A DNA stretch of 64,000 bases from Leptothoe kymatousa TAU-MAC 1615 (GCF_018739865.1 NZ_JADOER010000011.1:248001-312000); one strand, 5' to 3'; shown: positions 8,081 to 16,724, counted from the stretch's first letter. A program made the numbers and translations. Notes: generated by a model from the letters alone, not told the origin.

Positions 8081-8572
8081 ATGGCTTCCTCCTACTCCTT
8101 TGATGTTGTTAGTGACTTTGACCGCCAAGAACTGGTCAATGCCCTAGACCAGGTACGTCGCGAACTCAAAAGTCGCTATGACCTAAAAGACACCAAAACA
8201 ACACTGGACCTGGGGGAGACCAATATTGCCATTGAAACCGCCAGTGAAATGACGCTGCAGGCGGTACATACCTTAATTCAAACCAAGGCGGCAAAACGCA
8301 ATCTGTCACTGAAAATTTTTGAGTACGGCAATATCGATGCCGCTAGCGGCAACCGGGTTAGACAAGAGATTGAACTCAAAAAGGGACTGACCCAAGAAGT
8401 CGCGAAAAAAATCTCAAAAATGATTCGCGATAACCTGAAAAAGGTACAAGCTTCGATCCAAGGAGAAGCCGTACGGATTTCGGCCAAGTCTAAGGACGAT
8501 TTGCAAGCCGCTATTCAACTCATCAAAGAAGAAGACTGGCCCGTTGCTTTGCAATTTCAGAACTATCGCTAA
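8081..8572 (+). CDS. yajQ: YajQ family nucleotide-binding protein
   Basis: YajQ (UPF0234) is a small two-domain RNP-like protein that binds nucleotides and, in Xanthomonas, cyclic di-GMP to control transcription. The 163 residues cover the whole family: the start [14 protein letters not shown], the repeat [10 protein letters not shown], the central [32 protein letters not shown] and the C-terminal [15 protein letters not shown] with QFQNYR at the very end. The ATG start fits the invariant N-terminus. Identity as YajQ is secure; cyclic-di-GMP binding here is by homology only. Confidence 0.93.
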   Translation: MASSYSFDVVSDFDRQELVNALDQVRRELKSRYDLKDTKTTLDLGETNIAIETASEMTLQAVHTLIQTKAAKRNLSLKIFEYGNIDAASGNRVRQEIELKKGLTQEVAKKISKMIRDNLKKVQASIQGEAVRISAKSKDDLQAAIQLIKEEDWPVALQFQNYR

Positions 8573-8584
8573 CCTTAGTATTCG

Positions 8585-9076
8585 TTATAAATCTAAGTGT
8601 AATAGCGTTGCACTGTCTTGATAGCCAAGGCTCTTGTAAAGTTGTCGCGCAGGTAGATTGTCCAATAGCACCTGCAAACTTAGTTGGTCGTAGCCTTGCT
8701 CAGCGGCCCAGTTTTGGGCATGGGTCATCAACCTACGGCCCCATCCTTGCCGACGGTGGGCAGGGTCAACATACACCAAATAAATATAGCCCTGCAGGGC
8801 GCCGGTGAGTTGATTGATTGATTGCCCTAACCAAAGGCAGCCAATAGCTTTGGGTTGGCTGGCCATGAAACCCACACGCGCAGTGGCCGCCGGTTCTAAC
8901 CACCACAGCATTGATGGCCCTGCCAAGTACAGTTCCACGGTTCTAGTTAAGTGGCCTACCTGAGTCGCCCCTAATTCCTGATAGGCCGTGGCCATCGTAG
9001 CTAAAAGCCTTGAACGATCTAAGCTAGAACCTTCAATCAAATGATATCCATCAGGCCAGTCAGACACCAAAGCCAT
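8585..9076 (-). CDS. GNAT family N-acetyltransferase
   Basis: The protein has the GNAT fold. The acetyl-CoA binding motif A is clear at YLVYVDPAHRRQGWGRRLM (R/Q-x-x-G-x-G/A), followed by motif B in LSLQVLLDNLPARQLYKSLGY. The substrate is not predictable. At 163 residues it is complete, starting with ATG at 9076. Its first 17 bp overlap the end of the small membrane-protein gene upstream on the same strand, so the two are probably translated from one message. It is convergent with yajQ, whose stop is 12 bp away. Confidence 0.88.
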   Translation of the reverse strand: MALVSDWPDGYHLIEGSSLDRSRLLATMATAYQELGATQVGHLTRTVELYLAGPSMLWWLEPAATARVGFMASQPKAIGCLWLGQSINQLTGALQGYIYLVYVDPAHRRQGWGRRLMTHAQNWAAEQGYDQLSLQVLLDNLPARQLYKSLGYQDSATLLHLDL

Positions 9077-9236
9077 TAAGCAACAACTTTCCGGCCATGG
9101 CTAACTCATCCCCATCAATGGGAGCCGGTGCCAGCATGTCGCTGGGGAGCCAAATGCGCGCACTCACCGCCACCATGGCGAACAAAAACACCAGCAAAAT
9201 CAAAAAAGGAATAACGTAGGAACGAATGATGGACAT
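9060..9236 (-). CDS. Small single-span membrane protein, function unknown
   Basis: I do not recognise this 58-residue protein. The track start is TTG (9245); the ATG at 9236 gives MSIIRSYVIPFLILLVFLFA. It has one strong transmembrane helix from about residue 8 to 28, then a short tail with PSDMLAPAPIDGDEL. Its 3' end overlaps the GNAT gene by 17 bp. Conserved overlap and a clean helix argue that it is real. It could be one of the many small cyanobacterial thylakoid proteins, but nothing here shows that. Confidence 0.6.
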   Translation of the reverse strand: MSIIRSYVIPFLILLVFLFAMVAVSARIWLPSDMLAPAPIDGDELAMAGKLLLNGFGV

Positions 9237-9326
9237 ATCAGACAATCAGAATAAATAAACTCGCATTAAGTATCGTAACGTTTTTGCAGGGTGGGCATTA
9301 CCCACCGTCGGGGTTAGCCCATGGGA

Positions 9327-11123
9327 TCAAGACCACATATCATCGTCATCCAAGCCAGGGCGAGGCACCGGAGCAATCGGCCGCTGATTTAGCTTGCGCA
9401 ACCACCACCAGCCAGCCACCGCAATAATTAGGGAGCACCAGCCCAACAACGACTGCAATAGCAAAAAGCCCCCCACCGCAAACATGGCACCAAACAGTAG
9501 CAACAACGCCGCTAAAACCCGCTGCGATTCCAGACCTAGATTTTGCAACGGTCTCACCCCAGTGCGTTGGCGCTGTCGCCGCCAGCCGGGGCCACCAGGT
9601 CGCACACGACGATAGAAGTCATCTAGGGTTTCGTCAGATTCAGGCGGAGTCAGCAACATAACGGTGACCCACACCACAGTGGTGATGCCCGCCGTGACTA
9701 GCAACCGCATCCCAAAGTCCTGAATCTGAATCACTTTCACCACACTGGTGAGCAATCCAATCACAAAGCCGGTGACCATGGAGCTGAGTTCAGCCGCGGC
9801 GTTAATGCGCCACCAGAACCAGCGCAAAATCAGCACCAGTCCTGGCCCAGTGCCGATGGCAATCACTAGACGAAATACGGTGGCCACATCGGAGGCAAAG
9901 AAGGCGGCGGTGGCGCCTAAGATGGTGACCAAAACTGAGGTGATGCGCCCTACATTGACCAGTTCGGTTTGGGTGGCATCGGGCTTGATAAAGCGACCGT
10001 AGAGATCGTTGGTGAGATAAGACGCACCCCAGTTAATCAGCGTGGAAACGGTGCTCATAAAGGCAGCAATGAGGGATGCCACCACCAAACCCAGCACCAC
10101 CGGGGGCAAAAAGTCGAGCATTAGCTTGGGATAGCCTAATTCTCGGTCAGCCAAGTCTGGGTAAATCGCCACCGCCGCCAGGGCCACGATAATCCAGGGC
10201 CAGGTGCGAATAACATAGTGCAAAATGTTGAAAAACCAGGCCGCTTTTTCCGCTTCGTTTTCATCTTTGGCCGCCACCAAACGCTGGATAAATTCTCCAC
10301 CGCCGTCGCTGCGGCGAAAGGACCACCACTGAAGAAACACATAGGCCATAAACGCACTGGCGGGGATGCCTGCCGCCGTACTCCAGCCAATGCCACCGCT
10401 GAAGGTAATGGGGACAATGCTGAGCACATCGAAGTCGGTGTTGGTTTGGGCCTGATTGATCAGGTTCTGCATACCGCCCACGGAGGAGACAGATGCGATC
10501 GCAACAATAATCGCCCCAATCAACGCTAGGAAAAACTGAAAAAAGTCCGTAGCAACAACTCCCCAGAGGCCAGAAAATCCCGCATAGAACAGCACCAAAA
10601 TGCTAACGACAATCACACTCCACAGCTTCATGCTGTCATTGGGTTCAATGCCGACGCTTTGCCATAGCTCTAACGCATCCACCACTTTGACCATGGCCAA
10701 CATGGCGTAGCCAATGCCGATGCAGTTAATGGGCACCGCAAACAGAAATGCTTTTACTCCGCGCAGCACAGCCGCCATTTTTCCGCCGTAGCGAATTTCC
10801 GTTAGCTCCGCATCGGTCACCACTTCAGATCGTCGCCACATGCGGGCAAACACATAGATCATCACCACATGGGCAATGCCGAAGCTCCACCATTCCCAGT
10901 TGCCAGCGATGCCACGGGAGCCCACCACACCGGCCACATAGAGTGGCGTATCGATGGAAAAGGTGGTGGCGGCCATGCTAGTACCGGCCAACCACCAGGG
11001 CAATGAACGCCCTGAGACAAAGAAATCAACAAGACTACCGGAGGCTTTACGAGATAGGTAAACACCTAGCACCATCGTAAAGATTAGGTAGGCCAATACT
11101 ATTAGCCAGTCAATGGGAAGCAT
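9327..11123 (-). CDS. Sodium:solute symporter family transporter
   Basis: The protein belongs to the SSS (SLC5) family, which imports sugars, amino acids, organic acids or vitamins with Na+. About 13 helices are visible. The N-terminal core signature LSRKASGSLVDFFVSGRSLPWWLAGTSMAATTFS is typical, as are FQWWSFRRSDGGGE-like and SLIAAFMSTVSTLINWGASYL segments in the later core. The C-terminus has an extra helical hairpin and a short acidic tail (DDDDMWS). The substrate is not deducible. The track start is TTG at 11144; the ATG at 11123 (MLPIDWLIVLAYL) places the first helix right at the N-terminus and gives 598 residues. It appears monocistronic. Confidence 0.88.
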   Translation of the reverse strand: MLPIDWLIVLAYLIFTMVLGVYLSRKASGSLVDFFVSGRSLPWWLAGTSMAATTFSIDTPLYVAGVVGSRGIAGNWEWWSFGIAHVVMIYVFARMWRRSEVVTDAELTEIRYGGKMAAVLRGVKAFLFAVPINCIGIGYAMLAMVKVVDALELWQSVGIEPNDSMKLWSVIVVSILVLFYAGFSGLWGVVATDFFQFFLALIGAIIVAIASVSSVGGMQNLINQAQTNTDFDVLSIVPITFSGGIGWSTAAGIPASAFMAYVFLQWWSFRRSDGGGEFIQRLVAAKDENEAEKAAWFFNILHYVIRTWPWIIVALAAVAIYPDLADRELGYPKLMLDFLPPVVLGLVVASLIAAFMSTVSTLINWGASYLTNDLYGRFIKPDATQTELVNVGRITSVLVTILGATAAFFASDVATVFRLVIAIGTGPGLVLILRWFWWRINAAAELSSMVTGFVIGLLTSVVKVIQIQDFGMRLLVTAGITTVVWVTVMLLTPPESDETLDDFYRRVRPGGPGWRRQRQRTGVRPLQNLGLESQRVLAALLLLFGAMFAVGGFLLLQSLLGWCSLIIAVAGWWWLRKLNQRPIAPVPRPGLDDDDMWS

Positions 11124-11319
11124 GGAGGTGCAGTTCTGAAGCAATCGCCCAAATCATCCCACACGGGGTCGCTGTCACCAAAGATTGTCGCAAAATGTCG
11201 TTAATCAGAACTTTGAAGGGATGGAGACATTTGTGAAGAATGCGATCTCATCCCCCCAATAGCCACGAAACCTCCCACTCTCCCCTGAAGTCTCCCAAAC
11301 AGTCCTCAAACACCGGCCC

Positions 11320-11838
11320 ATGCGACGTGTTATCCCCATCCTCTTTCTAGCCACCAGTGCCGCATTGCCCCTGACCTCAGACGCCAGGGCAGATGGCCTC
11401 TCATCGTCTCCCCTAGAAGGATTCCAGCGCTTAGATGACGCCACCCTTCCCACCAAAACCATCTCCGGCAGCTGTCCAGAAACCGTTACCTTTTGGCGTG
11501 AACGCTTTGAATTTGAACATGGCGCCTACACAGGGGTGATGCTCAATGTCGCCACCATCGGGCAAGGAGTCACAACAGTCAGTGACCACCAGGAACGATC
11601 CATCACCTATAAAACACCCCTGAAACCTCAGTTTTATAGCTGCATTGGCACCCTTAGCAGCGGTCCCCATCCGCCGCTCGAACACCGTCACCTTTACCAC
11701 CTTTGGTTTGAACAAGGCCATGTGGTTTTTCGCCTTGACCTAGGGCCCAAGCCAGCGGATGCCCTCCAACTATCCAGCCTTAGCCACCACGAAATTATTG
11801 GCCAATATCCCTACGCCCAATGGCTAGCGGCCCACTAA
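11320..11838 (+). CDS. Secreted protein of unknown function, paralogue 1
   Basis: I do not recognise the family. The 172-residue product has a signal peptide (MRRVIPILFLATSAALPLTS, cleavage likely after DARA). The mature part keeps two cysteines, SGSCPETV and FYSCIG, that probably form a disulphide, and ends with HEIIGQYPYAQWLA. It is homologous across its length to the next gene: both share LSS/LSP...F.R.DD..LP, GMMLxVxTxGQG, the cysteine pair and the IxGQYPYxxW ending. The gap is 48 bp, so they are a tandem duplication in one transcription unit. A periplasmic location is inferred from the signal peptide. Confidence 0.8.
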   Translation: MRRVIPILFLATSAALPLTSDARADGLSSSPLEGFQRLDDATLPTKTISGSCPETVTFWRERFEFEHGAYTGVMLNVATIGQGVTTVSDHQERSITYKTPLKPQFYSCIGTLSSGPHPPLEHRHLYHLWFEQGHVVFRLDLGPKPADALQLSSLSHHEIIGQYPYAQWLAAH

Positions 11839-11886
11839 AGCCAGGGGCTGTTTAGCCCTAACCGATACGCAAAATTCAGCTAAACC

Positions 11887-12429
11887 ATGACACTGACTCA
11901 ATTTCGCCCCCTAGCATTACTACTAATCAGCACAGTCTCCATTGCACCTTCCGCCATGGCCGAGGGCCTATCCCCCTCCAGTCGCGACACATTCGAACGA
12001 CGAGACGATATCGCCCTTCCCGTTGAAACCACCGCCGGTGATTGCCCCACAGAAATCCGAATCTGGCAAGAATCCGCCATCCAATTTGAAGCTGGGGACA
12101 GCATTGGCATGATGCTGGATGTCAGCACCATGGGCCAAGGAAAAACGGAATTTATGGACAGCCAACAGCAATCCGTTACGTTTCGCACACCGTTGAATCA
12201 GGCGTTCTATAACTGCGTTGGTTATTTAGGTGACGGCAACACCCTGGACGAGGCGGCTCAACACTATCGCCAGCTATACGATATTTGGTTTGGCCAGGGA
12301 CATGTTTATTTTCAGTTTGATATTGGTCCCATTGCTCCCCAGGCCGATGAGAATTGGTATTTTGCCAACATTACGCATCAAGACATTGTGGGGCAATATC
12401 CCTACGTTCGCTGGACCTTTGGGGATTAG
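11887..12429 (+). CDS. Secreted protein of unknown function, paralogue 2
   Basis: This 180-residue protein is the second copy of the tandem pair. The signal peptide is MTLTQFRPLALLLISTVSIA with a likely cut after AMA. The two cysteines are in AGDCPTEI and FYNCVG, and the C-terminus is ITHQDIVGQYPYVRWTFGD. Compared with paralogue 1 it has an insert around GNTLDEAAQHYRQLYDIWF. Its last 161 bp are repeated almost exactly at 13297-13457, with one mismatch, inside a truncated copy. The function is unknown. No lipoprotein box is seen. Confidence 0.8.
   Translation: MTLTQFRPLALLLISTVSIAPSAMAEGLSPSSRDTFERRDDIALPVETTAGDCPTEIRIWQESAIQFEAGDSIGMMLDVSTMGQGKTEFMDSQQQSVTFRTPLNQAFYNCVGYLGDGNTLDEAAQHYRQLYDIWFGQGHVYFQFDIGPIAPQADENWYFANITHQDIVGQYPYVRWTFGD
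12262..12422 (+). repeat. 161-bp direct repeat, copy A (inside paralogue 2)
   Basis: By direct comparison this 161-bp stretch matches 13297-13457 with a single substitution (ATATTTGG versus ATAGTTGG). The offset is 1035 bp. The stretch between the copies contains the VapBC-like module. Confidence 0.93.
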
Positions 12430-12443
12430 GATTTGATCTGTGG

Positions 12444-12824
12444 TCAACGGTTATAGGGTTGCTCCATACTCAAGCCTGGAACGATGCGATAGTGCTTCAC
12501 GTTGAACGTACAGAGGGTGGCACTACGTCCGACGGCACAAGCAGCAATTAGGGCATCAATCAGGCCAACTTTGTTAGACAGATGGTATGCCGTAAAGTCG
12601 GATAAAGCTCTAGCACAGTCAGTTTCAGTCGGCCAAACAATTGGTAATGGTGCGACTAGCTGTAAAACCTTGCGAACCTGTTGCTTGTTCTGAGCATCCT
12701 GAATCAACTCCATGACGGCAAAGCCAGGAATACTGGGTAAATCTGGGAGGGAAGCGAACCAAACCAGTGCAGGTTCGTAGCCCCGTTGGATATCAATTAT
12801 GACGTCGGTATCAACTATATACAT
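12444..12824 (-). CDS. PIN-domain toxin, VapC-like
   Basis: VapC toxins are PIN-fold RNases that cut tRNA or rRNA. The 126-residue product starts MYIVDTDVIIDIQRGYEP with the first acidic residue of the site (D5; D7 nearby), has E39 in AVMELIQDA, and the third cluster in GLIDALIAACAVG. The order and spacing match active PIN domains. The start codon is ATG. The gene lies 8 bp downstream of its probable antitoxin, forming a classical two-gene operon, and is convergent with secreted paralogue 2. Confidence 0.87.
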   Translation of the reverse strand: MYIVDTDVIIDIQRGYEPALVWFASLPDLPSIPGFAVMELIQDAQNKQQVRKVLQLVAPLPIVWPTETDCARALSDFTAYHLSNKVGLIDALIAACAVGRSATLCTFNVKHYRIVPGLSMEQPYNR

Positions 12825-12832
12825 CTGCGGCC

Positions 12833-13093
12833 CTAGCTACGCTCGCGATTTTCGGCAGCATGGCGTAACTTACGGGCATAGTCCTGGCTATCGGCGATAT
12901 CAGCACGAGAGCTGACCACTCCAATGGTTTCCCAATAAGCGACGAGGTCTAGTCCTGTTTTGGGAGGGTCCTGCAGAAAAGGACGAAATGCAAGTACACG
13001 CAGAATGTACTCTGCTAAGGGCAATTTGAGTTGAGATGCCTCGGCAGATAAATCGCTTTCTAGTTCAGATGGGAGTTCCAGACTAATTACCAT
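12833..13093 (-). CDS. Probable VapB-like antitoxin
   Basis: This 86-residue protein precedes the PIN toxin by 8 bp. The ORF track begins at 13162, but the ATG at 13093 gives MVISLELPSELESDLSAEAS, a ribbon-helix-helix-like N-terminus, and the upstream 23 residues look non-coding. The middle LPLAEYILRVLAF is a typical amphipathic helix, and the C-terminus (DYARKLRHAAENRERS) is charged, as in the toxin-wrapping tails of antitoxins. The role is inferred from position, size and the partner gene. Such antitoxins normally repress their own promoter. Confidence 0.75.
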   Translation of the reverse strand: MVISLELPSELESDLSAEASQLKLPLAEYILRVLAFRPFLQDPPKTGLDLVAYWETIGVVSSRADIADSQDYARKLRHAAENRERS

Positions 13094-13191
13094 TGCGCTT
13101 CTCTGCACGCTTACATCTGCGTTTAATGATATCGAATCTATCAATGCAACGCAGGATTGCATTCTCGCTTTATTGACTCAGAATTGATAGG

Positions 13192-13464
13192 CATGATGCT
13201 TATCCAACAGGTATCAGTAGGCACAGGAATTGTTGCCCCACAGATGGCTGCATTGGTGATTTTGGGAACAGCGATACCCTGGATAATGCGGCTCGTCACT
13301 ATCGCCAGCTATACGATAGTTGGTTTGGCCAGGGACATGTTTATTTTCAGTTTGATATTGGTCCCATTGCTCCCCAGGCCGATGAGAATTGGTATTTTGC
13401 CAACATTACGCATCAAGACATTGTGGGGCAATATCCCTACGTTCGCTGGACCTTTGGAGACTAA
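13192..13464 (+). pseudogene. Truncated copy of secreted paralogue 2
   Basis: The stretch repeats the 3' half of the secreted paralogue. It contains GCIGDFGNSDTLDNAARHYR, then the same residues to the QYPYVRWTFGD end and a TAA at 13462. The 161 bp at 13297-13457 are nearly identical to the intact gene; the upstream part (13192-13296) is diverged and shifted in frame, with fragments such as GGCATGATGCT still matching. There is no start codon or signal peptide in frame. The ORF track frame 13157-13537 covers a different, meaningless frame. Confidence 0.85.
13297..13457 (+). repeat. 161-bp direct repeat, copy B (inside truncated paralogue)
   Basis: This is the second copy of the repeat at 12262-12422, with one mismatch over 161 bp. 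Its 3' edge coincides with the end of the coding similarity, immediately before the remnant of a PIN toxin on the other strand. Confidence 0.93.
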
Positions 13465-13587
13465 CATCTCAGTATCGCCAGTGGCACAGAATACTCTGTT
13501 GCAAATGCTATTCCGAATATCCTTTGCTAGTTTCTGATCGCCACTAATAAACCAAAGGAAAATATGGGTGTCTAACAGGATTCTCAT
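13465..13587 (-). pseudogene. N-terminal remnant of a second PIN-domain toxin
   Basis: Reading from ATG at 13587, the frame gives MRILLDTHIFLWFISGDQKL, the standard N-terminus of VapC-like PIN toxins (LLDTHIFLWF.SGD). It continues for about 40 residues, then runs antisense into the duplicated secreted-protein fragment, where the sequence loses PIN character. The remaining PIN acidic residues are missing, so the toxin must be inactive. The ATG overlaps the TGA of the preceding antitoxin-like tail (ATGA), the usual coupling in antitoxin-toxin pairs. Confidence 0.8.
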
Positions 13588-14252
13588 TGCCCCTCAAATG
13601 CACTTAAAATTTCTTCCGGCAAAGGTGCATCGAAGTCATCAGGAACTGTAAATTCTCCAGCACACAGACCAAAGGGCCGTTGTGGACTAGCATTCAATAC
13701 CAAACCAAATAATTCCTGGATCGTCAGCTGCCAATCCCTGGCAAACATGGGTACAGAGATAATGTCATTTGGCCCATCCAATACGTCAGGTTCCCGTTTG
13801 GAATGGTAGATAAAGACGGTTTGTTCCACTGGATCAATTAACCAACCGACCTCAGTTCCGTGTCGCAAACAGTGCAGAATATTTTTCGTTACTTTTGTTT
13901 GGCTTTGATCTGGAGATAGGATCTCAATGGTCCAATCTGGCGCAGCCGAAAATGCGTTGAAAACCTTTCCATTCTCGTCACGAGGAATGCGGTCCCAGCG
14001 AAAAACGGCAATATCAGGAACCGTTGAACGACCACCAAAAGTGCAGCGTAATTAAGGAAATGCATGGGCAGTCCGTTTGGAGTTGACCACCCCGCTGATG
14101 GCAGGAACAAGCGCTCTTTGAATAATGCTATGGTTCCCCTGAGACATTGGCTTCTGGATGATTTGACCGTCGATGTATTCGCTGGCAGGCTTTGTTTCTG
14201 GTAGTTGTAAGAATTCTGTCAGGGTCGTTGGTTTCGATGGTGCCTGCATCAT
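13584..14252 (-). pseudogene. Uma2 gene with premature stop, fused to an antitoxin C-terminus
   Basis: Reading from ATG at 14252, the frame gives MMQAPSKPTTLTEFLQLPET, a Uma2 (DUF820) endonuclease-like start. It runs to a TAA at 14052-14054, in the spot where Uma2 proteins usually have FPELR (here FP*LR). The same frame then continues through RCTFGGRSTVPDIAVFRWDR, DWTIEILSPDQSQTKV and RHGTEVGWLIDPVEQTVF to the family end. A single codon change thus breaks it. The last about 35 residues, RPFGLCAGEFTVPDDFDAPLP onwards, are not Uma2 but resemble the C-terminus of Phd/YefM-type antitoxins, and their stop overlaps the PIN remnant. The ORF track shows this as two separate pieces. Confidence 0.82.
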
Positions 14253-14531
14253 TTGAGAGTATCCCGCTAGCCGCCAGATCAGCGCTCACTCACTATTTTA
14301 TCTAAAAACAAATTGGGGCGGATTTCAGCCATCTAGACTTTGACCCTACTGATTTCATTGATTTCAAAGTAGAGTGGTACGCTCTCAAGGCGGAATTGAT
14401 GGAGAGATAAACCTTGTGCCTAAGAACGCACCTTACATTTTGCTTGTTGCTGCTAAACGCAGTGCGCTACTACATCTATCGCTGAACGGATTCAAAGTAT
14501 TGCAAGGAAAGTCCCCTTAGTGGTGCAAATA
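14253..14531. other. Gene-poor stretch with possible coding debris
   Basis: No intact gene is seen. Two short forward frames of about 35 codons exist. One (14306-14410) ends FDPTDFIDFKVEWYALKAEL plus a few residues and looks like the tail of a lost gene; the other (14416-14520) starts at GTG with MPKNAPYILLVAAKRSALLH. Neither has enough support to be called a gene. The stretch continues the decayed area to its left. Confidence 0.4.
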
Positions 14532-15287
14532 CTAAAAATCCTCTTGTTCTAGTTCCTCAATTACCTGTAGCCCGCGGGCATCGCCCAGGTTCAAAATAGA
14601 CGCGCGGGCATCGTCCCGCACCCCCAAATCCTCATCGTCCACAAAGGTTTCAATCAACGCATCAATGGCGGTGGCATAGACCACGTTATAGGTGAGGTCT
14701 TTGCACAGCTCCCCAATGGACCAGGCACAGTTGCTGCGCACAATGGCGATGGGGTCGTTGCGCATGGTTTTTACCAATGCCGGAATCGCCTTGAGAATTG
14801 CGTCGAAGCTGATTTTTCCCATTTGCCCCAGGGCACTCGCCGCCCACAGCCGCACCACGGACATATCATTTTCAATGGAGTTTACTAAGGGAGCCACCGC
14901 CTTTTCATTTTGGCAATTTCCCAAGGCCCACACCACCGCCTTACGCACATAGCCGTGGGAATCCGACTGGAGCTGTTCGATCAACGCATCAACGGCAGTT
15001 TCACTCGGATTGCGTCCTAGGGCATAGGCCGCATTCACCCGCACCAAGGGGCTGTCATCCTTGAGCAGCTCAATTAATCGAGGAATCGCACGGGGCTCTT
15101 GAATTTTATAAAACGCGCGTGCTGCCAACATGCGCTGCTGAAGATTCTCTGACAGCAGCAACGGCAGCATCTGATCCGGGTTATAGCGAGGCGCTTCATC
15201 CTCTAAGGGGATGTCATCTAGCGGATCGATGGGGGCATCAAACCCCACCTCGGCGTCTAAAACATTAAGAGCATCAATATCGTCCAT
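14532..15287 (-). CDS. HEAT-repeat protein, IaiH-like
   Basis: The 251-residue protein starts at ATG 15287 (MDDIDALNVLDAEVG); the track adds nine poor residues. After an acidic N-terminus, about five PBS-lyase-type HEAT repeats follow, for instance PRAIPRLIELLKDDSPLVRVNAAYALG and ETAVDALIEQLQSDSHGYVRKAVVWALG. Size and repeat number match the cyanobacterial HEAT protein IaiH (Synechocystis slr1098 type), reported to work with IscA in iron-sulphur handling. CpcE/NblB-like bilin proteins are alternatives. It is 135 bp downstream of hemL on the same strand order (hemL is upstream on the reverse strand only after its own gap), so co-transcription is uncertain. Confidence 0.7.
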   Translation of the reverse strand: MDDIDALNVLDAEVGFDAPIDPLDDIPLEDEAPRYNPDQMLPLLLSENLQQRMLAARAFYKIQEPRAIPRLIELLKDDSPLVRVNAAYALGRNPSETAVDALIEQLQSDSHGYVRKAVVWALGNCQNEKAVAPLVNSIENDMSVVRLWAASALGQMGKISFDAILKAIPALVKTMRNDPIAIVRSNCAWSIGELCKDLTYNVVYATAIDALIETFVDDEDLGVRDDARASILNLGDARGLQVIEELEQEDF

Positions 15288-15422
15288 GGATGGTAAGCGG
15301 TGAGCAGCCCGCACGTAGATTAATAAAAGTCAGGTAATGGCTGACATCAACCATTACCCCAGATATGTCTATAAAAATGATGACTAGGCTACCGTTGAGG
15401 TAGCCTAAATTCCTCCAGCTAA

Positions 15423-16724
15423 CTAGATGGAGGAGAGGACAGTACGAGCGGCTGCCAATGTATTGGCAATGTCGTCGTCGGTGTGGGCAAGAGAGGTGAA
15501 GCCAGCTTCAAACTGGGAAGGGGCAAGGTATACCCCCTGCTCTAGCATGCCCCGATGGAAGCGGCTAAATTTCTCTAAATCAGCCTTCTTGGCATCGTCG
15601 TAGTTGTGCACCGGTCCTTCGGTGAAGAACATGCCGAACATGGCGCTAATGTTGCCACCGCATACGGCATGGCCGTTTTCGCGGGCAATTTCTAGTAAGC
15701 CGTTGATCAGCTTATTGGTGGTGGCTTCTAGCTGTTCGTAGGTGCCAGGACGACCGAGAATTTCTAGGGTTTTGATGCCTGCAGTCATGGCTAGTGGATT
15801 ACCGGACAGCGTACCCGCTTGGTAAACGGGGCCTGCGGGGGCAACCATTTCCATAATTTCGCGACGGCCACCGTAGGCACCCACGGGCAGACCACCGCCA
15901 ATAATTTTGCCGAGGGTGGTCAGGTCAGGGGTGACACCAAGCTTTTCTTGCACACCGCCGTAGGCAATGCGGAAACCGGTCATGACTTCATCAAAGACCA
16001 GCAGCGCATCGTTATCTTGGGTGATCTCCCGCAGGCCTTCGAGGAAACCGGCATCGGGGGTGACGAAGCCGGAGTTACCGACGATGGGCTCTAGAATGAC
16101 ACCGGAAATTTCACCGGGATGCTGAGCAAAGAGAGCTTTGACAGCCTCTAGGTCGTTGTAGGGCGCAGTTAGGGTGGCGGCTGTGGTGCTCTTGGGCACA
16201 CCGGGAGAATCGGGTAGACCCAGGGTGGCCACACCGGAACCGGCTTTGACCAAGAACATGTCGGCATGGCCGTGGTAGCAGCCTTCGAACTTGATGACTT
16301 TGTCACGACCGGTGAATGCCCGCATTAGGCGCAATACGGCCATACAGGCTTCGGTGCCGGAGTTAACGAAGCGCACCATTTCAATGCTGGGGACAGCACC
16401 AATCACCATCTCGGCCAATACATTTTCGAGATAGCAGGGGGCACCAAAACTGGTGCCTTTTTGCAGGGCGTCCACTAGGGCTGCATTGACTTCATCATTG
16501 GCATGGCCACAGATCGCAGGTCCCCAGGTGCCAACGTAGTCGATGTACTCATTGCCGTCTACATCCCAAATGTGGGAGCCCTTAACGCGGTCAAAGACGA
16601 TAGGCTGGCCGCCAACGGACTTGAATGCTCGCACAGGAGAACTGACGCCCCCGGGCATTAAGTTTTGGGCCGCCGAAAAAATCTCATCTGATTGGGTGGT
16701 TTTTAATGATGTGCTGGTAACCAA
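15423..16724 (-). CDS. hemL: Glutamate-1-semialdehyde 2,1-aminomutase
   Basis: HemL converts glutamate-1-semialdehyde to 5-aminolevulinate, the committed precursor of haem, chlorophyll and bilins by the C5 pathway. The 433-residue length is standard. Diagnostic segments include [24 protein letters not shown], the phosphate-binding [33 protein letters not shown] and the PLP lysine in [17 protein letters not shown], which falls at residue 273 as in the Synechococcus enzyme. The start codon is TTG (16724); it is preceded by AAGGAG six bases upstream, which supports this choice. The gene is divergent from hisIE. Confidence 0.97.
   Translation of the reverse strand: MVTSTSLKTTQSDEIFSAAQNLMPGGVSSPVRAFKSVGGQPIVFDRVKGSHIWDVDGNEYIDYVGTWGPAICGHANDEVNAALVDALQKGTSFGAPCYLENVLAEMVIGAVPSIEMVRFVNSGTEACMAVLRLMRAFTGRDKVIKFEGCYHGHADMFLVKAGSGVATLGLPDSPGVPKSTTAATLTAPYNDLEAVKALFAQHPGEISGVILEPIVGNSGFVTPDAGFLEGLREITQDNDALLVFDEVMTGFRIAYGGVQEKLGVTPDLTTLGKIIGGGLPVGAYGGRREIMEMVAPAGPVYQAGTLSGNPLAMTAGIKTLEILGRPGTYEQLEATTNKLINGLLEIARENGHAVCGGNISAMFGMFFTEGPVHNYDDAKKADLEKFSRFHRGMLEQGVYLAPSQFEAGFTSLAHTDDDIANTLAAARTVLSSI

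Noticed and set aside
13157-13537. 126-residue forward ORF over the repeated segment
   Set aside because: The meaningful frame of the truncated secreted-protein copy is a different one; this frame only reuses its bases.
13889-14110. 73-residue reverse ORF in the Uma2 region
   Set aside because: Uma2 similarity lies in the neighbouring frame, continuous apart from one stop codon; this ORF is a shadow.
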